A stretch of 64,000 nucleotides of DNA from Pseudolysinimonas_A sp947085045. Its GTDB lineage: Bacteria; Actinomycetota; Actinomycetes; Actinomycetales; Microbacteriaceae. The notes beneath the pieces were generated by a model. The model was not told the DNA's origin and ran no database searches. It was given only the letters and a program-made list of their open reading frames with translations. The position numbers were made by a program, and so were the translations under genes. Shown here piece after piece: positions 48,989 through 58,334 of this stretch. The stretch lies in assembly GCA_947085045.1 (NCBI GenBank), contig CAMTUU010000005.1, positions 1-64,000 on the forward strand, written 5' to 3'. The stretch's first letter is position 1. Every line of letters begins with the position of its first letter.

Positions 48989-49575
48989 GCCGCCCCGAGC
49001 TGCTCGTCGGCGACGACGGCCGACCACGCTGCGGCTGGGTCGGCACCGATCCTGAATACGAGCGGTATCACGACGAGGAGTGGGGCACGCCGCTCCACGG
49101 CGATCAACGGCTGTTCGAAAAGGTCAGCCTCGAGGGCTTCCAGGCGGGACTCGCGTGGATCACGATCCTGCGACGCCGACCGGGATTCCGCGAGGCGTTC
49201 GACGCCTTCGACATCGACGCGATCGCGGCCTACACCGAGTCGGATGTCGAGCGGCTCATGCTCGACGAACGCATCATCCGCAACCGGGCGAAGGTGCTCG
49301 CGACGATCGGCAACGCGCGTGTGACGGCTGACCTGGTCTGCGACGATCCGGGTGCCTTCGACAGGTTCGTCTGGGATTTCGCGCCGACCGCGCGCCAGAC
49401 CCGGCCGCGCATCCGGGCTGACGTCCCGGTCGTCACGTCCGCGTCGGAAGCGCTCAGCACGGCGCTTCGCACGCTGGGCTTCAAGTTCGTCGGCCCCACG
49501 ACGATGTACGCGCTCATGCAGTCCGCGGGGATGGTCGACGACCACCTCGACGGATGCTGGCGCGCGGCCTCCTGA
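48985..49575 (+). CDS. tag: DNA-3-methyladenine glycosylase I
   Basis: Tag removes 3-methyladenine from alkylated DNA. The 196-residue protein begins near GRPRCGWVGTDPEYERYHDE and continues EWGTPLHGDQRLFEKVSLEG, contains FQAGLAWITILRRRPGFREA and VERLMLDERIIRNRAKVLAT, and ends GMVDDHLDGCW. The zinc ligands of Tag (Cys16, His29, and the His and Cys of HLDGC) are all present. The GTG at 48985 overlaps the ogt stop (GTGA). It converges on yaaA. The pair with ogt points to a constitutive or jointly expressed alkylation-repair unit. Confidence 0.95.
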   Translation: MSRPELLVGDDGRPRCGWVGTDPEYERYHDEEWGTPLHGDQRLFEKVSLEGFQAGLAWITILRRRPGFREAFDAFDIDAIAAYTESDVERLMLDERIIRNRAKVLATIGNARVTADLVCDDPGAFDRFVWDFAPTARQTRPRIRADVPVVTSASEALSTALRTLGFKFVGPTTMYALMQSAGMVDDHLDGCWRAAS

Positions 49576-49582
49576 CGAACGC

Positions 49583-50323
49583 TCAGACCACAAGGTCGAG
49601 TTCGCCCGGGGCGCCGGGTTCGAGCCGGAGCCCCTCCGCCGCCGCCCAGGCGAGCAGGGACCCCGCGTCGTGATGGTCGATCCCGGCGAGCAGCAGGCTC
49701 CGCGCGAAGGCGCCCTTGCCCTTCTTGTTGAAGTGGTTGAGGGCGCGCTTCCGCCCGTCGCCGTCGGCGCTCACCACCCGCACGTAGAGCGAACCCGCCG
49801 GAGCCGGTCCGAGTGCCGCGTAACCCTCCGACCGCAGGTCGAGCACGAGCCCCCGGGGTGCGGCCAGCGCCGCGGCCAGCGGGGCCTTCCAGATGCGACC
49901 GAGGGTCGCCGCGCCCGGCAGCCGGGAATCGTGCGACAGGCGGTAGGCCGGAATCGGGTCGAGCGCCCCCGTCACGCCGAACAACGCGGAGCCGATCGCG
50001 AGGTGCTCCCCCGCGAACCGCCGCGCGTCCTCCGGAAGCGAAGCGGCATCCAGTTCGTCGAAGAGCACGCCGTCGTACCGGTCGAGGGCGGGCATCGTCG
50101 CGGAGGTGGCGATCAGCCGGTTGCGCGCCGCCTCGACCGCACTCGCCGGACCCAGCTTGAGCATCCCGGCGGCCGCCGCCAGGTTGCGCGACATCGCCTT
50201 CACCGCGGCGAGGGTGTGGCGCCGGGCGGCCGTCAGGCTCGTGAACGACAGGGCCGACAAGTCGAGCGGCGCACCGTCGCCGCCCTCCCGTTTGGTCTCC
50301 GACGGCGGGAGGAGGATCAGCAC
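49583..50323 (-). CDS. yaaA: Peroxide stress protein YaaA (UPF0246)
   Basis: The 246-residue protein starts VLILLPPSETKREGGDGAPL, has YDGVLFDELDAASLPEDA, GALDPIPAYRLSHDSRLPG, VLDLRSEGYAALGP and NHFNKKGKGAFARSL, the conserved blocks of the YaaA/DUF328 family. E. coli YaaA lowers free iron and limits hydroxyl-radical damage during peroxide stress and has DNA-binding ability in structural studies. The GTG at 50323 starts two bases after the stop of the upstream kinase gene, so the two are co-transcribed, at the downstream end of the ATP synthase run. Confidence 0.92.
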   Translation of the reverse strand: MLILLPPSETKREGGDGAPLDLSALSFTSLTAARRHTLAAVKAMSRNLAAAAGMLKLGPASAVEAARNRLIATSATMPALDRYDGVLFDELDAASLPEDARRFAGEHLAIGSALFGVTGALDPIPAYRLSHDSRLPGAATLGRIWKAPLAAALAAPRGLVLDLRSEGYAALGPAPAGSLYVRVVSADGDGRKRALNHFNKKGKGAFARSLLLAGIDHHDAGSLLAWAAAEGLRLEPGAPGELDLVV

Positions 50324-50325
50324 CG

Positions 50326-50847
50326 CTAGGTCCGCGCGAAGGCGACGACCTGCTCGACCAGCGCCGGCACCGGATGCACGGAGTCGACCGTGATCCGCGG
50401 CACGGCACCGCTCTCGCCGCCCCAGGCCTCCCATTCGTCGAGGCTCTGCTCGACCGCGTGCCAGGTCGGCTCGGCGATGTGCGCGAGCTGCCGACCGCGG
50501 GCCTCGAGGCGCGCGCGGTGCACCGACTCGTCGGAGCAGACGACCTCGACGAAGCGGATCGGGATGCCGCGGCGGGCTGCCAGTCTCAGCCACTGCTCGC
50601 GGGCCGGCTCGACCGCGTTGACGGCGTCGATGACGACTCCCCCGACGCTCGCGATGACGGACTCCGCGATGGTCTCGGCCACCAGGTAGGCGGCCAGACC
50701 GGTCGGCTGATCGGCGTCGATCCCCGCGGAGAGGATCGCCGACTCGATCGGGTCGACCGACACGACCGGCAACCCGAGCCGGGCCGCGCAGGCCTCCGCG
50801 ACGGTGCTCTTCCCGCTGCCGGGGAGCCCGGCCATCACGACCAGCAT
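50326..50847 (-). CDS. P-loop kinase-like protein (zeta-toxin/ChvD-type small kinase)
   Basis: The 173-residue cytoplasmic protein has a Walker A MAGLPGSGKSTVAEACAARL at residues 5-24, SVDPIESAILSAG with an Asp that could act like the substrate Asp of small-molecule kinases, GGVVIDAVNAVEPAREQWLR, and an Arg-rich lid ESVHRARLEARGRQ. It belongs to the broad AAA_33/gluconate-kinase-like group; the phosphate acceptor cannot be told from sequence. It begins 13 bases after atpC and is followed by yaaA. Confidence 0.82.
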   Translation of the reverse strand: MLVVMAGLPGSGKSTVAEACAARLGLPVVSVDPIESAILSAGIDADQPTGLAAYLVAETIAESVIASVGGVVIDAVNAVEPAREQWLRLAARRGIPIRFVEVVCSDESVHRARLEARGRQLAHIAEPTWHAVEQSLDEWEAWGGESGAVPRITVDSVHPVPALVEQVVAFART

Positions 50848-50860
50848 GTGGGTCCGGGTC

Positions 50861-51133
50861 TCAGGAGGCGAGCGTCGCGGCGCCGGCGACGATCGTCACC
50901 GTGTCGTTCTGCACCGAGAGGAAGCCGTCCTCCGCGTTCGCGGTGAGCACGCTGCCGTCGGCGGTCGTGACGCGCACCTCGCCCGCCGCGAGCACCGCGA
51001 GGATCGGCTCGTGACCGGCGAGGATGCCGATCTCGCCCTCGGTCGTGCGTGCGACGACCTGCCTCGCCTCGCCCGTCCACACCTCGTGGTCGGCCGCGAC
51101 GACGCTCACCGCGAGCACCTTTGCGTCGGCCAT
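50861..51133 (-). CDS. atpC: ATP synthase epsilon subunit
   Basis: The 90-residue protein is the short epsilon subunit that regulates and couples the F1 rotor. It carries VSVVAADHEVWTGEARQVVA, GEIGILAGHEPILAVLAAGE and EDGFLSVQNDTVTIVAGAA, all from the beta-sandwich domain. It ends before the C-terminal helical hairpin of E. coli epsilon, so the inhibitory C-terminal domain is missing; this short form is seen in other Actinobacteria. The ATG at 51133 lies two bases after the atpD stop. Confidence 0.94.
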   Translation of the reverse strand: MADAKVLAVSVVAADHEVWTGEARQVVARTTEGEIGILAGHEPILAVLAAGEVRVTTADGSVLTANAEDGFLSVQNDTVTIVAGAATLAS

Positions 51134-51135
51134 GC

Positions 51136-52653
<1,518 letters not shown>

Positions 52654-52680
52654 CTCTCGTCCTTCTTCTCTGGTCTGTCG

Positions 52681-53577
52681 TTACTTCACGAGAGCGTCGG
52701 CGCCGCCGACGATCTCGGAGATCTGCTGGGTGATCTCCGACTGACGCGCGTTGTTCGCCAGTCGGGTGTAGTCCTTGATGAGCTTGTCGGCGTTGTCGCT
52801 GGCCGCCTTCATCGCCTTCTGCGTCGCGGCGTGCTTGGCGGCGGCCGACTGCAGCATCGCGTTGAAGAGCCGGCTCTCGATGTAGACCGGGAGCAGCGAG
52901 TCGAGCACGCTGTTCGCGTCCGGCTCGAACTCGTAGAGCGGCAGCGGTGCGTGGTCGGCATCCACTTCTTCGACGCCTTCGACGACCTCGAGCGGGAGCA
53001 GACGCACGGTCTGCGGTTCCTGCACGAGCATCGAGACGAACCGGTTGTAGACGATGTGGATCTCGTCGACCCCGCCCTCGGCGGTCGGCTGCACGAACTT
53101 GCCGACGATGGCCGCGGCGATCTCCGTGGCCGTGTCGAACTCGGGGTTGTCGGTGCCGCCCGTCCACTCCTGCTCCGACGCGCGGCGGCGGAACGTGAAG
53201 TACTGCACCGCCTTGCGCCCGATGAGGTAGTGCACGACCTCTTTGCCCTCGCCCTCGAGGCGCGCGCGCAGTTCGCCCGCCTCGCGCAGGACCTGCGAGT
53301 TGAACGCGCCCGCGAGGCCGCGGTCGGAGGTGAACACCACGATCGCGGCACGGGTGGGGTTCTCGGCCTCGGTGGTCAGGATGTGGTCGACGTTCGAGTA
53401 GGTCGCGACCGCCGAGACGGCACGCGTCACCGCGCGCGCGTACGGCGTCGAGGCCTGAACGCGCTGCTGCGCCTTCTGGATGCGCGACGCCGAGATCAGC
53501 TCCATGGCGCGGGTGATCTTCTTGGTGGTCTGGGCGGTCCGGATCTTCTGCCGGTAGACCCTCAGCTGGGCTCCCAT
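52681..53577 (-). CDS. atpG: ATP synthase gamma subunit
   Basis: The central rotor shaft protein of 298 residues begins MGAQLRVYRQKIRTAQTTKK and has ITRAMELISASRIQKAQQRV, TSDRGLAGAFNSQVLRE and, at the C-terminus, SDNADKLIKDYTRLANNARQ followed by SEITQQISEIVGGADAL. Both the N- and C-terminal helices that form the coiled-coil axle are complete. It starts three bases after the atpA stop. Confidence 0.97.
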   Translation of the reverse strand: MGAQLRVYRQKIRTAQTTKKITRAMELISASRIQKAQQRVQASTPYARAVTRAVSAVATYSNVDHILTTEAENPTRAAIVVFTSDRGLAGAFNSQVLREAGELRARLEGEGKEVVHYLIGRKAVQYFTFRRRASEQEWTGGTDNPEFDTATEIAAAIVGKFVQPTAEGGVDEIHIVYNRFVSMLVQEPQTVRLLPLEVVEGVEEVDADHAPLPLYEFEPDANSVLDSLLPVYIESRLFNAMLQSAAAKHAATQKAMKAASDNADKLIKDYTRLANNARQSEITQQISEIVGGADALVK

Positions 53578-53580
53578 CGG

Positions 53581-55218
53581 CTACCGGCGGCTCTTCACGA
53601 TCTTCTCCTGGTTGATGTCATCCAGGGGGATCTCGTCGAACTGCTCGGAGCCGGGGGCGTCGAGCGTGCGCCCGTCGCCGGTCTGGAACTCCTTCTTGAA
53701 CTTCTCCACGGCCGCCTCGAGCTCGGCGACGGTCTCGTCGCTGAGCACGTTGGTGTCGCGCAGCGTGTCGAGGATCTTCGTGTTGCGCTTGAGCGAGTCG
53801 AGCAGCTCGCGCTCGAAGCGCAGCACGTCGGGAACCGGCACGTCGTCGAGGTGACCGTTGGTGCCGGCCCAGATCGAGACGACCTGCTCCTCGACGGGGT
53901 ACGGCGAGTACTGCGGCTGACGCAGCAGCTCGGTCAAGCGTGCACCGCGGGCGAGCTGACGGCGGGAGGTCGCATCCAGATCGGAGGCGAACATCGCGAA
54001 CGCCTCGAGCGAGCGGTACTGCGCGAGCTCGAGCTTCAGCGTGCCGGAGACCTTCTTGATGCTCTTCACCTGGGCGTCACCGCCGACGCGGGACACCGAG
54101 ATGCCGACGTCGACCGCGGGGCGCTGGTTCGAGTTGAAGAGGTCGGACTGCAGGAAGATCTGGCCGTCGGTGATCGAGATCACGTTGGTCGGGATGTAGG
54201 CCGAGACGTCGTTGGCCTTCGTCTCGATGATCGGCAGACCGGTCATCGATCCGGCGCCGAGTTCGTCGGAGAGCTTGGCGCAACGCTCGAGCAGACGCGA
54301 GTGGAGGTAGAAGACGTCGCCCGGGTAAGCCTCGCGTCCCGGCGGGCGACGCAGCAGCAGCGACACGGCACGGTAGGCCTCGGCCTGCTTGGTGAGGTCG
54401 TCGAAGATGATCAGCACGTGCGCGCCGCCGTACATCCAGTGCTGGCCGATGGCCGAGCCGGTGTAGGGCGCGAGGTACTTGAAGCCGGCCGGGTCGGAGG
54501 CCGGGGCCGCGACGATGGTCGTGTACTCCATGGCGCCGGCATCCTCGAGCGCGCCCTTGACGGCGGCGATCGTGGAGCCCTTCTGGCCGATGGCGACGTA
54601 GATGCAGCGCACCTGCTTGTTCTTGTCGCCCGAGTCCCAGTTGGCCTTCTGGTTGATGATCGTGTCGATCGCGATGGCCGTCTTGCCGGTCTGGCGGTCG
54701 CCGATGATCAGCTGACGCTGACCGCGGCCGACCGGGATCATCGCGTCGATCGCCTTGATGCCGGTCTGCATCGGCTCGTGCACGCTCTTGCGCTGCATGA
54801 CGCCGGGCGCCTGGAGCTCGAGGGCGCGGCGGGTTTCGCTGGTGATCTCGCCGAGACCGTCGATCGGGCTGCCGAGCGGGTCGACGACGCGGCCGAGGTA
54901 GCCGTCGCCGACGGGGACCGAGAGCACCTCGCCCGTGCGGGTGACCTCCATGCCCTCCTCGATGCCGGTGAACTCGCCGAGCACGATGACGCCGATCTCG
55001 TTCTCGTCGAGGTTCAGCGCGAGGCCGAGGGTGCCGTCGGCGAAACGCAGCAGCTCGTTCGCCATGGCGCCCGGAAGGCCCTCGACGTGCGCGATGCCGT
55101 CCGCGGCGTCGACGACCGTGCCGACTTCGGTCTTGGACGCGGCGCTGGGCTTGTAGCCGGCCACGAAGTCCTTGAGAGCGGAGCGGATCTCTTCGGGAGA
55201 GATGGTGATGTCAGCCAT
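53581..55218 (-). CDS. atpA: ATP synthase alpha subunit
   Basis: The regulatory nucleotide-binding F1 subunit of 545 residues has Walker A LIIGDRQTGKTAIAIDTIIN (P-loop 173-180), RCIYVAIGQKGSTIAAV, HVLIIFDDLTKQAEAYRAVS and LLLRRPPGREAYPGDVFYLH. A C-terminal extension of about 30 residues ending EIPLDDINQEKIVKSRR is typical of Actinobacteria. The start ATG at 55218 lies 42 bases after atpH. Confidence 0.97.
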   Translation of the reverse strand: MADITISPEEIRSALKDFVAGYKPSAASKTEVGTVVDAADGIAHVEGLPGAMANELLRFADGTLGLALNLDENEIGVIVLGEFTGIEEGMEVTRTGEVLSVPVGDGYLGRVVDPLGSPIDGLGEITSETRRALELQAPGVMQRKSVHEPMQTGIKAIDAMIPVGRGQRQLIIGDRQTGKTAIAIDTIINQKANWDSGDKNKQVRCIYVAIGQKGSTIAAVKGALEDAGAMEYTTIVAAPASDPAGFKYLAPYTGSAIGQHWMYGGAHVLIIFDDLTKQAEAYRAVSLLLRRPPGREAYPGDVFYLHSRLLERCAKLSDELGAGSMTGLPIIETKANDVSAYIPTNVISITDGQIFLQSDLFNSNQRPAVDVGISVSRVGGDAQVKSIKKVSGTLKLELAQYRSLEAFAMFASDLDATSRRQLARGARLTELLRQPQYSPYPVEEQVVSIWAGTNGHLDDVPVPDVLRFERELLDSLKRNTKILDTLRDTNVLSDETVAELEAAVEKFKKEFQTGDGRTLDAPGSEQFDEIPLDDINQEKIVKSRR

Positions 55219-55260
55219 GTTCTTCTTCTGTCTGCTTCGAAGTGGGTTCGGTGTGCCGGG

Positions 55261-56052
55261 TCAGCCGGCGAGCTGGAGTCGGAGATCGGTGAGGCGGGCG
55301 GAGACGGTGCCGTCGACGACGTCGTCGCCGACCTGCACGCGCAGGCCACCGAGCACCGACGGGTCGACGATCACGTCGAGGCGGGTCTCGATGCCGTACT
55401 GCGCGGTGAGGGCCGCGGCCAGGCGCTTCTGCTGTGTCGCGGTCAGCGGTGCCGCCGCCGTCACGGTCGCGGTGCGGCGACCCGCCGCCTCGGCGACCGC
55501 CTCGGCCGCGCCGGTGAGCAGTTCGCCGATGCGACGGCCGCGGGGGCTCTGCACCAGGTGGGTGAGGATGGCGAGCGTCGCCGGGTTCGCCTGGTTTCCG
55601 ACGAGGGTCGTGATCAGGTCGCTCTTCGCCGCCGGATCGCCGAGCTTGCCGCCGAGGGCGAGCTCGAGCTCGTGGTCGCTCGAGACGGCGCGGCCGACGG
55701 CGAACAGCTCGCCCTCGATGCCGGCATCCTTCCCGGCTGCCGCGGCGAGGGCACGAATGCCCACCGCCTCGATGCCGTCGACGAGTTCGTCGGAGTCCGA
55801 CCAGCGCGAGCCGATGATGCCGCCGAGCAGCTTCGCCGCGAGGGGGTCGAGCTTCGGGAAGATCGAGCCGAGCAGCCCCGACTTGTCCTTCTCGCCGATC
55901 GAGCGGTCGGAGAGCACGGCCCGGAGCTGCGTCGAGCCCGCGATCGCGCGGCCCGCCGACAGCAGCTGCTCGCCGGTCGCGAGCTGGACGCCCTTCGCGG
56001 CGTCGAGCTCAGCCGTCGCGGCGGCGAGTGCGTTCCGGGTCGCGGATCCCAT
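55261..56052 (-). CDS. atpH: ATP synthase delta subunit
   Basis: The 263-residue delta subunit connects F1 to the peripheral stalk. It has LLSAGRAIAGSTQLRAVLSD near residue 30 and TAAAPLTATQQKRLAAALTA plus the C-terminal DVIVDPSVLGGLRVQVGDDV. It is longer than the 180-residue enterobacterial protein, as in other Actinobacteria, because of an inserted helical segment. Its ATG overlaps the atpF stop by one base (TAATG). Confidence 0.93.
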   Translation of the reverse strand: MGSATRNALAAATAELDAAKGVQLATGEQLLSAGRAIAGSTQLRAVLSDRSIGEKDKSGLLGSIFPKLDPLAAKLLGGIIGSRWSDSDELVDGIEAVGIRALAAAAGKDAGIEGELFAVGRAVSSDHELELALGGKLGDPAAKSDLITTLVGNQANPATLAILTHLVQSPRGRRIGELLTGAAEAVAEAAGRRTATVTAAAPLTATQQKRLAAALTAQYGIETRLDVIVDPSVLGGLRVQVGDDVVDGTVSARLTDLRLQLAG

Positions 56053-56636
56053 TACTTCGCCGATCCCTTCGCGCCGCCGGCAGCGGCCGAAGCCTTCTCG
56101 GACGACTCGAGGTCCGCGAGGAAGCGGTCCACGAGCGCCGTCGACTTCTTGTCGTCGTTCAGGGCCTCGCCGATGACACCCGACGCGAGGTCGAGCGCGA
56201 GCGAACCGACCTCGGCGCGCAACGAGACGAGAGCGGCGGTGCGCTCGGCCTCGATCTGCTGCTGGGCGTTGGCAGCGATGCGGGCGGCCTCGACGGTCGC
56301 CTGCTCCTTGGCCTCGTTGACGATCGCGGTGCCCTCGGTGCGCGCCTGCTCGCGGATGCGCGCGGCCTCGGCCCGCGCCTCGTTGAGCTGGGCCTCGTAC
56401 TCGCCCTTGGTGGCGGCGGCCTCGGCCTGCGCCTCCTCGGCGCGCTTGAGCCCGCCCTCGATCGCGTCGGCACGGGCGTCGAGCGCCGTGTTGAGCCGCG
56501 GCACCACGAAGACGCCGATGACGATCAGCAGGGCGACGAAGATGACGCTCGACCAGAGGATGTCGTAGCTAGCAGGGAGCAGCGGGTTGGGCACCGATTC
56601 TCCCCCGGTCGCTTCGGTGAGGAGTGCGCGCAGCAT
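56052..56636 (-). CDS. atpF: ATP synthase b subunit
   Basis: The 194-residue peripheral-stalk subunit has one N-terminal membrane helix (about residues 25-47: SVIFVALLIVIGVFVVPRLN) and a long charged coiled coil (50-165) ending GGAKGSAK. The ATG at 56636 is chosen because AAGGAGGTC lies just before it. It follows atpE by 29 bases. Confidence 0.94.
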   Translation of the reverse strand: MLRALLTEATGGESVPNPLLPASYDILWSSVIFVALLIVIGVFVVPRLNTALDARADAIEGGLKRAEEAQAEAAATKGEYEAQLNEARAEAARIREQARTEGTAIVNEAKEQATVEAARIAANAQQQIEAERTAALVSLRAEVGSLALDLASGVIGEALNDDKKSTALVDRFLADLESSEKASAAAGGAKGSAK

Positions 56637-56665
56637 CCCGACCTCCTTCAATGGGTGAGTCAAGA

Positions 56666-56884
56666 TCAGGGGGCGGGGAACGGGATGAAGCCCGTGGCGA
56701 TCGCGATGAACGCGAGCGCCTCGGTGAACGCGATGCCGATGAACATCAGACCGGTGAGGCGGCCCTGGAGTTCGGGCTGGCGCGCCACCGACTGGATGGT
56801 GTTGCCGACGACGAGTCCCACGCCGATGGCCGAGCCGATCGAGGCGAGACCGAAAGCGATGGGAACGAGGTTTCCGACGATCAC
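56666..56884 (-). CDS. atpE: ATP synthase c subunit
   Basis: The 72-residue proteolipid forms the proton-driven ring. It has two membrane helices joined by the polar loop RQPEL (35-39), a Gly-rich first helix (GLASIGSAIGVGLVVGN) and the proton-carrying Glu55 in GIAFTEALAFIAIATGF. The start is a GTG at 56884, preceded by AAAGGAAA. It lies between atpB and atpF. Confidence 0.96.
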   Translation of the reverse strand: MIVGNLVPIAFGLASIGSAIGVGLVVGNTIQSVARQPELQGRLTGLMFIGIAFTEALAFIAIATGFIPFPAP

Positions 56885-56948
56885 GGGGTTTCCTTTTCTT
56901 TGGTGGGTATGTACTGCGTGGGCGAAGACGTGCGGCCGATGCCGGTGG

Positions 56949-57794
56949 TCAGTGGTCGTCGGCCAGCGAGAGCTGGATGTAGACGGTGGCGAGGAAGGTG
57001 AAGACGTAGGCCTGCAGCACCGCGACGAGGATCTCGAAGAGGGTGAACACCGCGCCGAAGGCGAGCGTCCCGGCGCCGAGCAGACCGAGGAGGTCGCCGT
57101 TGGCGAGCAGGGTGAAGAAGAAGAACTGCGTCGCCGCGAAGCAGAGCACGAGCAGCAGGTGACCGGCGACCATGTTCATCAGCAGTCGCAGGGTGAGCGA
57201 GACCGGACGCAGGATGAAGGTCGACAGGATCTCGATGAGAGCCACGATCGGCAGCAGGAACCACGGCACGCCGCTGGGTGCGACCGCGAGCTTGAAGTAC
57301 CTCAGCCCGTGCTTGCGGATGCCCGCGTAGAGGAACAGGCCGTAGGAGACCAGAGCCAGCACGAGCGGAGTGCCGATCACCGAGGTTCCGGCGATGTTCA
57401 GGAAGGGCACGATGCCGGTGATGTTCAACCCGATGATGAGGAAGAACATCGTCATCAGCGGCGCCATGAACCGCTTGCCGTCTTTCTCGCCGAGCGTCTC
57501 GATGATGATGTTGTTGCGCACGAAACCGAGGATGAACTCGGACGCCGCCTGACCACGGGTCGGGACGATCCGCATGCGGCGGGTCGCCAGGAGCAGCCAG
57601 ACGATCAGCACCGTCACGACGAGCAGCCGGATCAGCATGATGCGGTTCAGCTCGAACGGCGTGCCCGTGAGCGCCGGGATCAACGACTCCGGGTAGAAGT
57701 CGTCGAGCGACGGCGGATGGAACGGCTCGCCGCCACTATCGTCGGCCGGATCGGCGAACGACTGCGAGGGGATGAAGGTGGTGAGGAAGTTCAG
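56949..57794 (-). CDS. atpB: ATP synthase a subunit, apparent CTG start
   Basis: The proton-channel subunit has five or six membrane helices, with the essential Arg in LRPVSLTLRLLMNMVAGHLL and the C-terminal FEILVAVLQAYVFTFLATVY. No ATG or GTG precedes the conserved region in frame. A TTG at 57683 would give 244 residues but cut off the N-terminus. A CTG at 57794, six bases after AGGAG, gives 281 residues with the added LNFLTTFIPSQSFADPADDS and FHPPSLDDFYPES, which fits the HPPSLxxFFP N-terminus of actinobacterial AtpB. The frame upstream of the CTG runs to a stop with no usual start codon. The CTG start is inference. Confidence 0.88.
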   Translation of the reverse strand: MNFLTTFIPSQSFADPADDSGGEPFHPPSLDDFYPESLIPALTGTPFELNRIMLIRLLVVTVLIVWLLLATRRMRIVPTRGQAASEFILGFVRNNIIIETLGEKDGKRFMAPLMTMFFLIIGLNITGIVPFLNIAGTSVIGTPLVLALVSYGLFLYAGIRKHGLRYFKLAVAPSGVPWFLLPIVALIEILSTFILRPVSLTLRLLMNMVAGHLLLVLCFAATQFFFFTLLANGDLLGLLGAGTLAFGAVFTLFEILVAVLQAYVFTFLATVYIQLSLADDH

Positions 57795-57857
57795 GGCTTT
57801 CTCCTGAATCGGGGCGCGGCTCCGCGCGGCGATCGAAAGGGGAAGGTCGTGCCCCTC

Positions 57858-57863
57858 AGCGTA
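57858..57863 (-). promoter_or_regulatory. Candidate -10 box in the atpI-atpB gap
   Basis: TACGCT on the minus strand lies in the 102-base gap between atpI and atpB, the longest gap in the run. It would give a leader of about 57 bases for atpB. No clear -35 is visible. Confidence 0.3.
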
Positions 57864-57896
57864 TCAAGGAAACCGGGACCCGACTGCCGCACGATC

Positions 57897-58334
57897 TCAT
57901 TCCGCGGAACGATCGCCCGGCAGGGCCACGTCGAGCGGCACCCGGCTGCGTTGGAACGCGACGACGTCGGCCACGAGGAGCCCGAGTACGGCGCCGATCG
58001 CGGTGAGGCCGAAGGCTCCCGGGTCGATCCAGTCCTGCCCGCGCAGCCAGAGCGACAGCACGAAGAACAGCACGAGTTTCAGCGTCCACACGCCGAGCAG
58101 GATGCCGAAGAAGCCCGGGCTGGTCAGGTCGCCGTCGGTCAGCCGGCCGGCGACGAGGATGCTGGCGGCCGTGAGCCCGAGAAACCCCGCGGCCAGCGCG
58201 GCCCCGAGCAGCCCGCCGGCGATGCCGGGGCCGCCGGCGAGGAGCCAGCCGATCCCGCCGCCGAGGACGGCCGCCGCGACGGCGACGATCGCGCCGTAGC
58301 GCAGCGATCGGGTGAGCAGGGGGGCGACGCTCAC
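57897..58334 (-). CDS. AtpI-like four-helix membrane protein
   Basis: The 145-residue protein has four membrane segments (about 12-33, 38-62, 75-96 and 107-128), with GWLLAGGPGIAGGLLGAALA and LLGVWTLKLVLFFVLSLWLR. Its position directly before atpB and its topology match the actinobacterial AtpI/UncI-type protein, an assembly factor for the c ring and possibly a Mg transporter. The GTG start overlaps the WecA-type gene stop by four bases (GTGA). Sequence conservation of this family is low, so the call leans on context. Confidence 0.75.
   Translation of the reverse strand: MSVAPLLTRSLRYGAIVAVAAAVLGGGIGWLLAGGPGIAGGLLGAALAAGFLGLTAASILVAGRLTDGDLTSPGFFGILLGVWTLKLVLFFVLSLWLRGQDWIDPGAFGLTAIGAVLGLLVADVVAFQRSRVPLDVALPGDRSAE

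Noticed and set aside
56949..57683. AtpB starting at TTG 57683
   Set aside because: It would remove the conserved N-terminal HPPSLDDFYP region and has no Shine-Dalgarno sequence; the CTG at 57794 has a good one.
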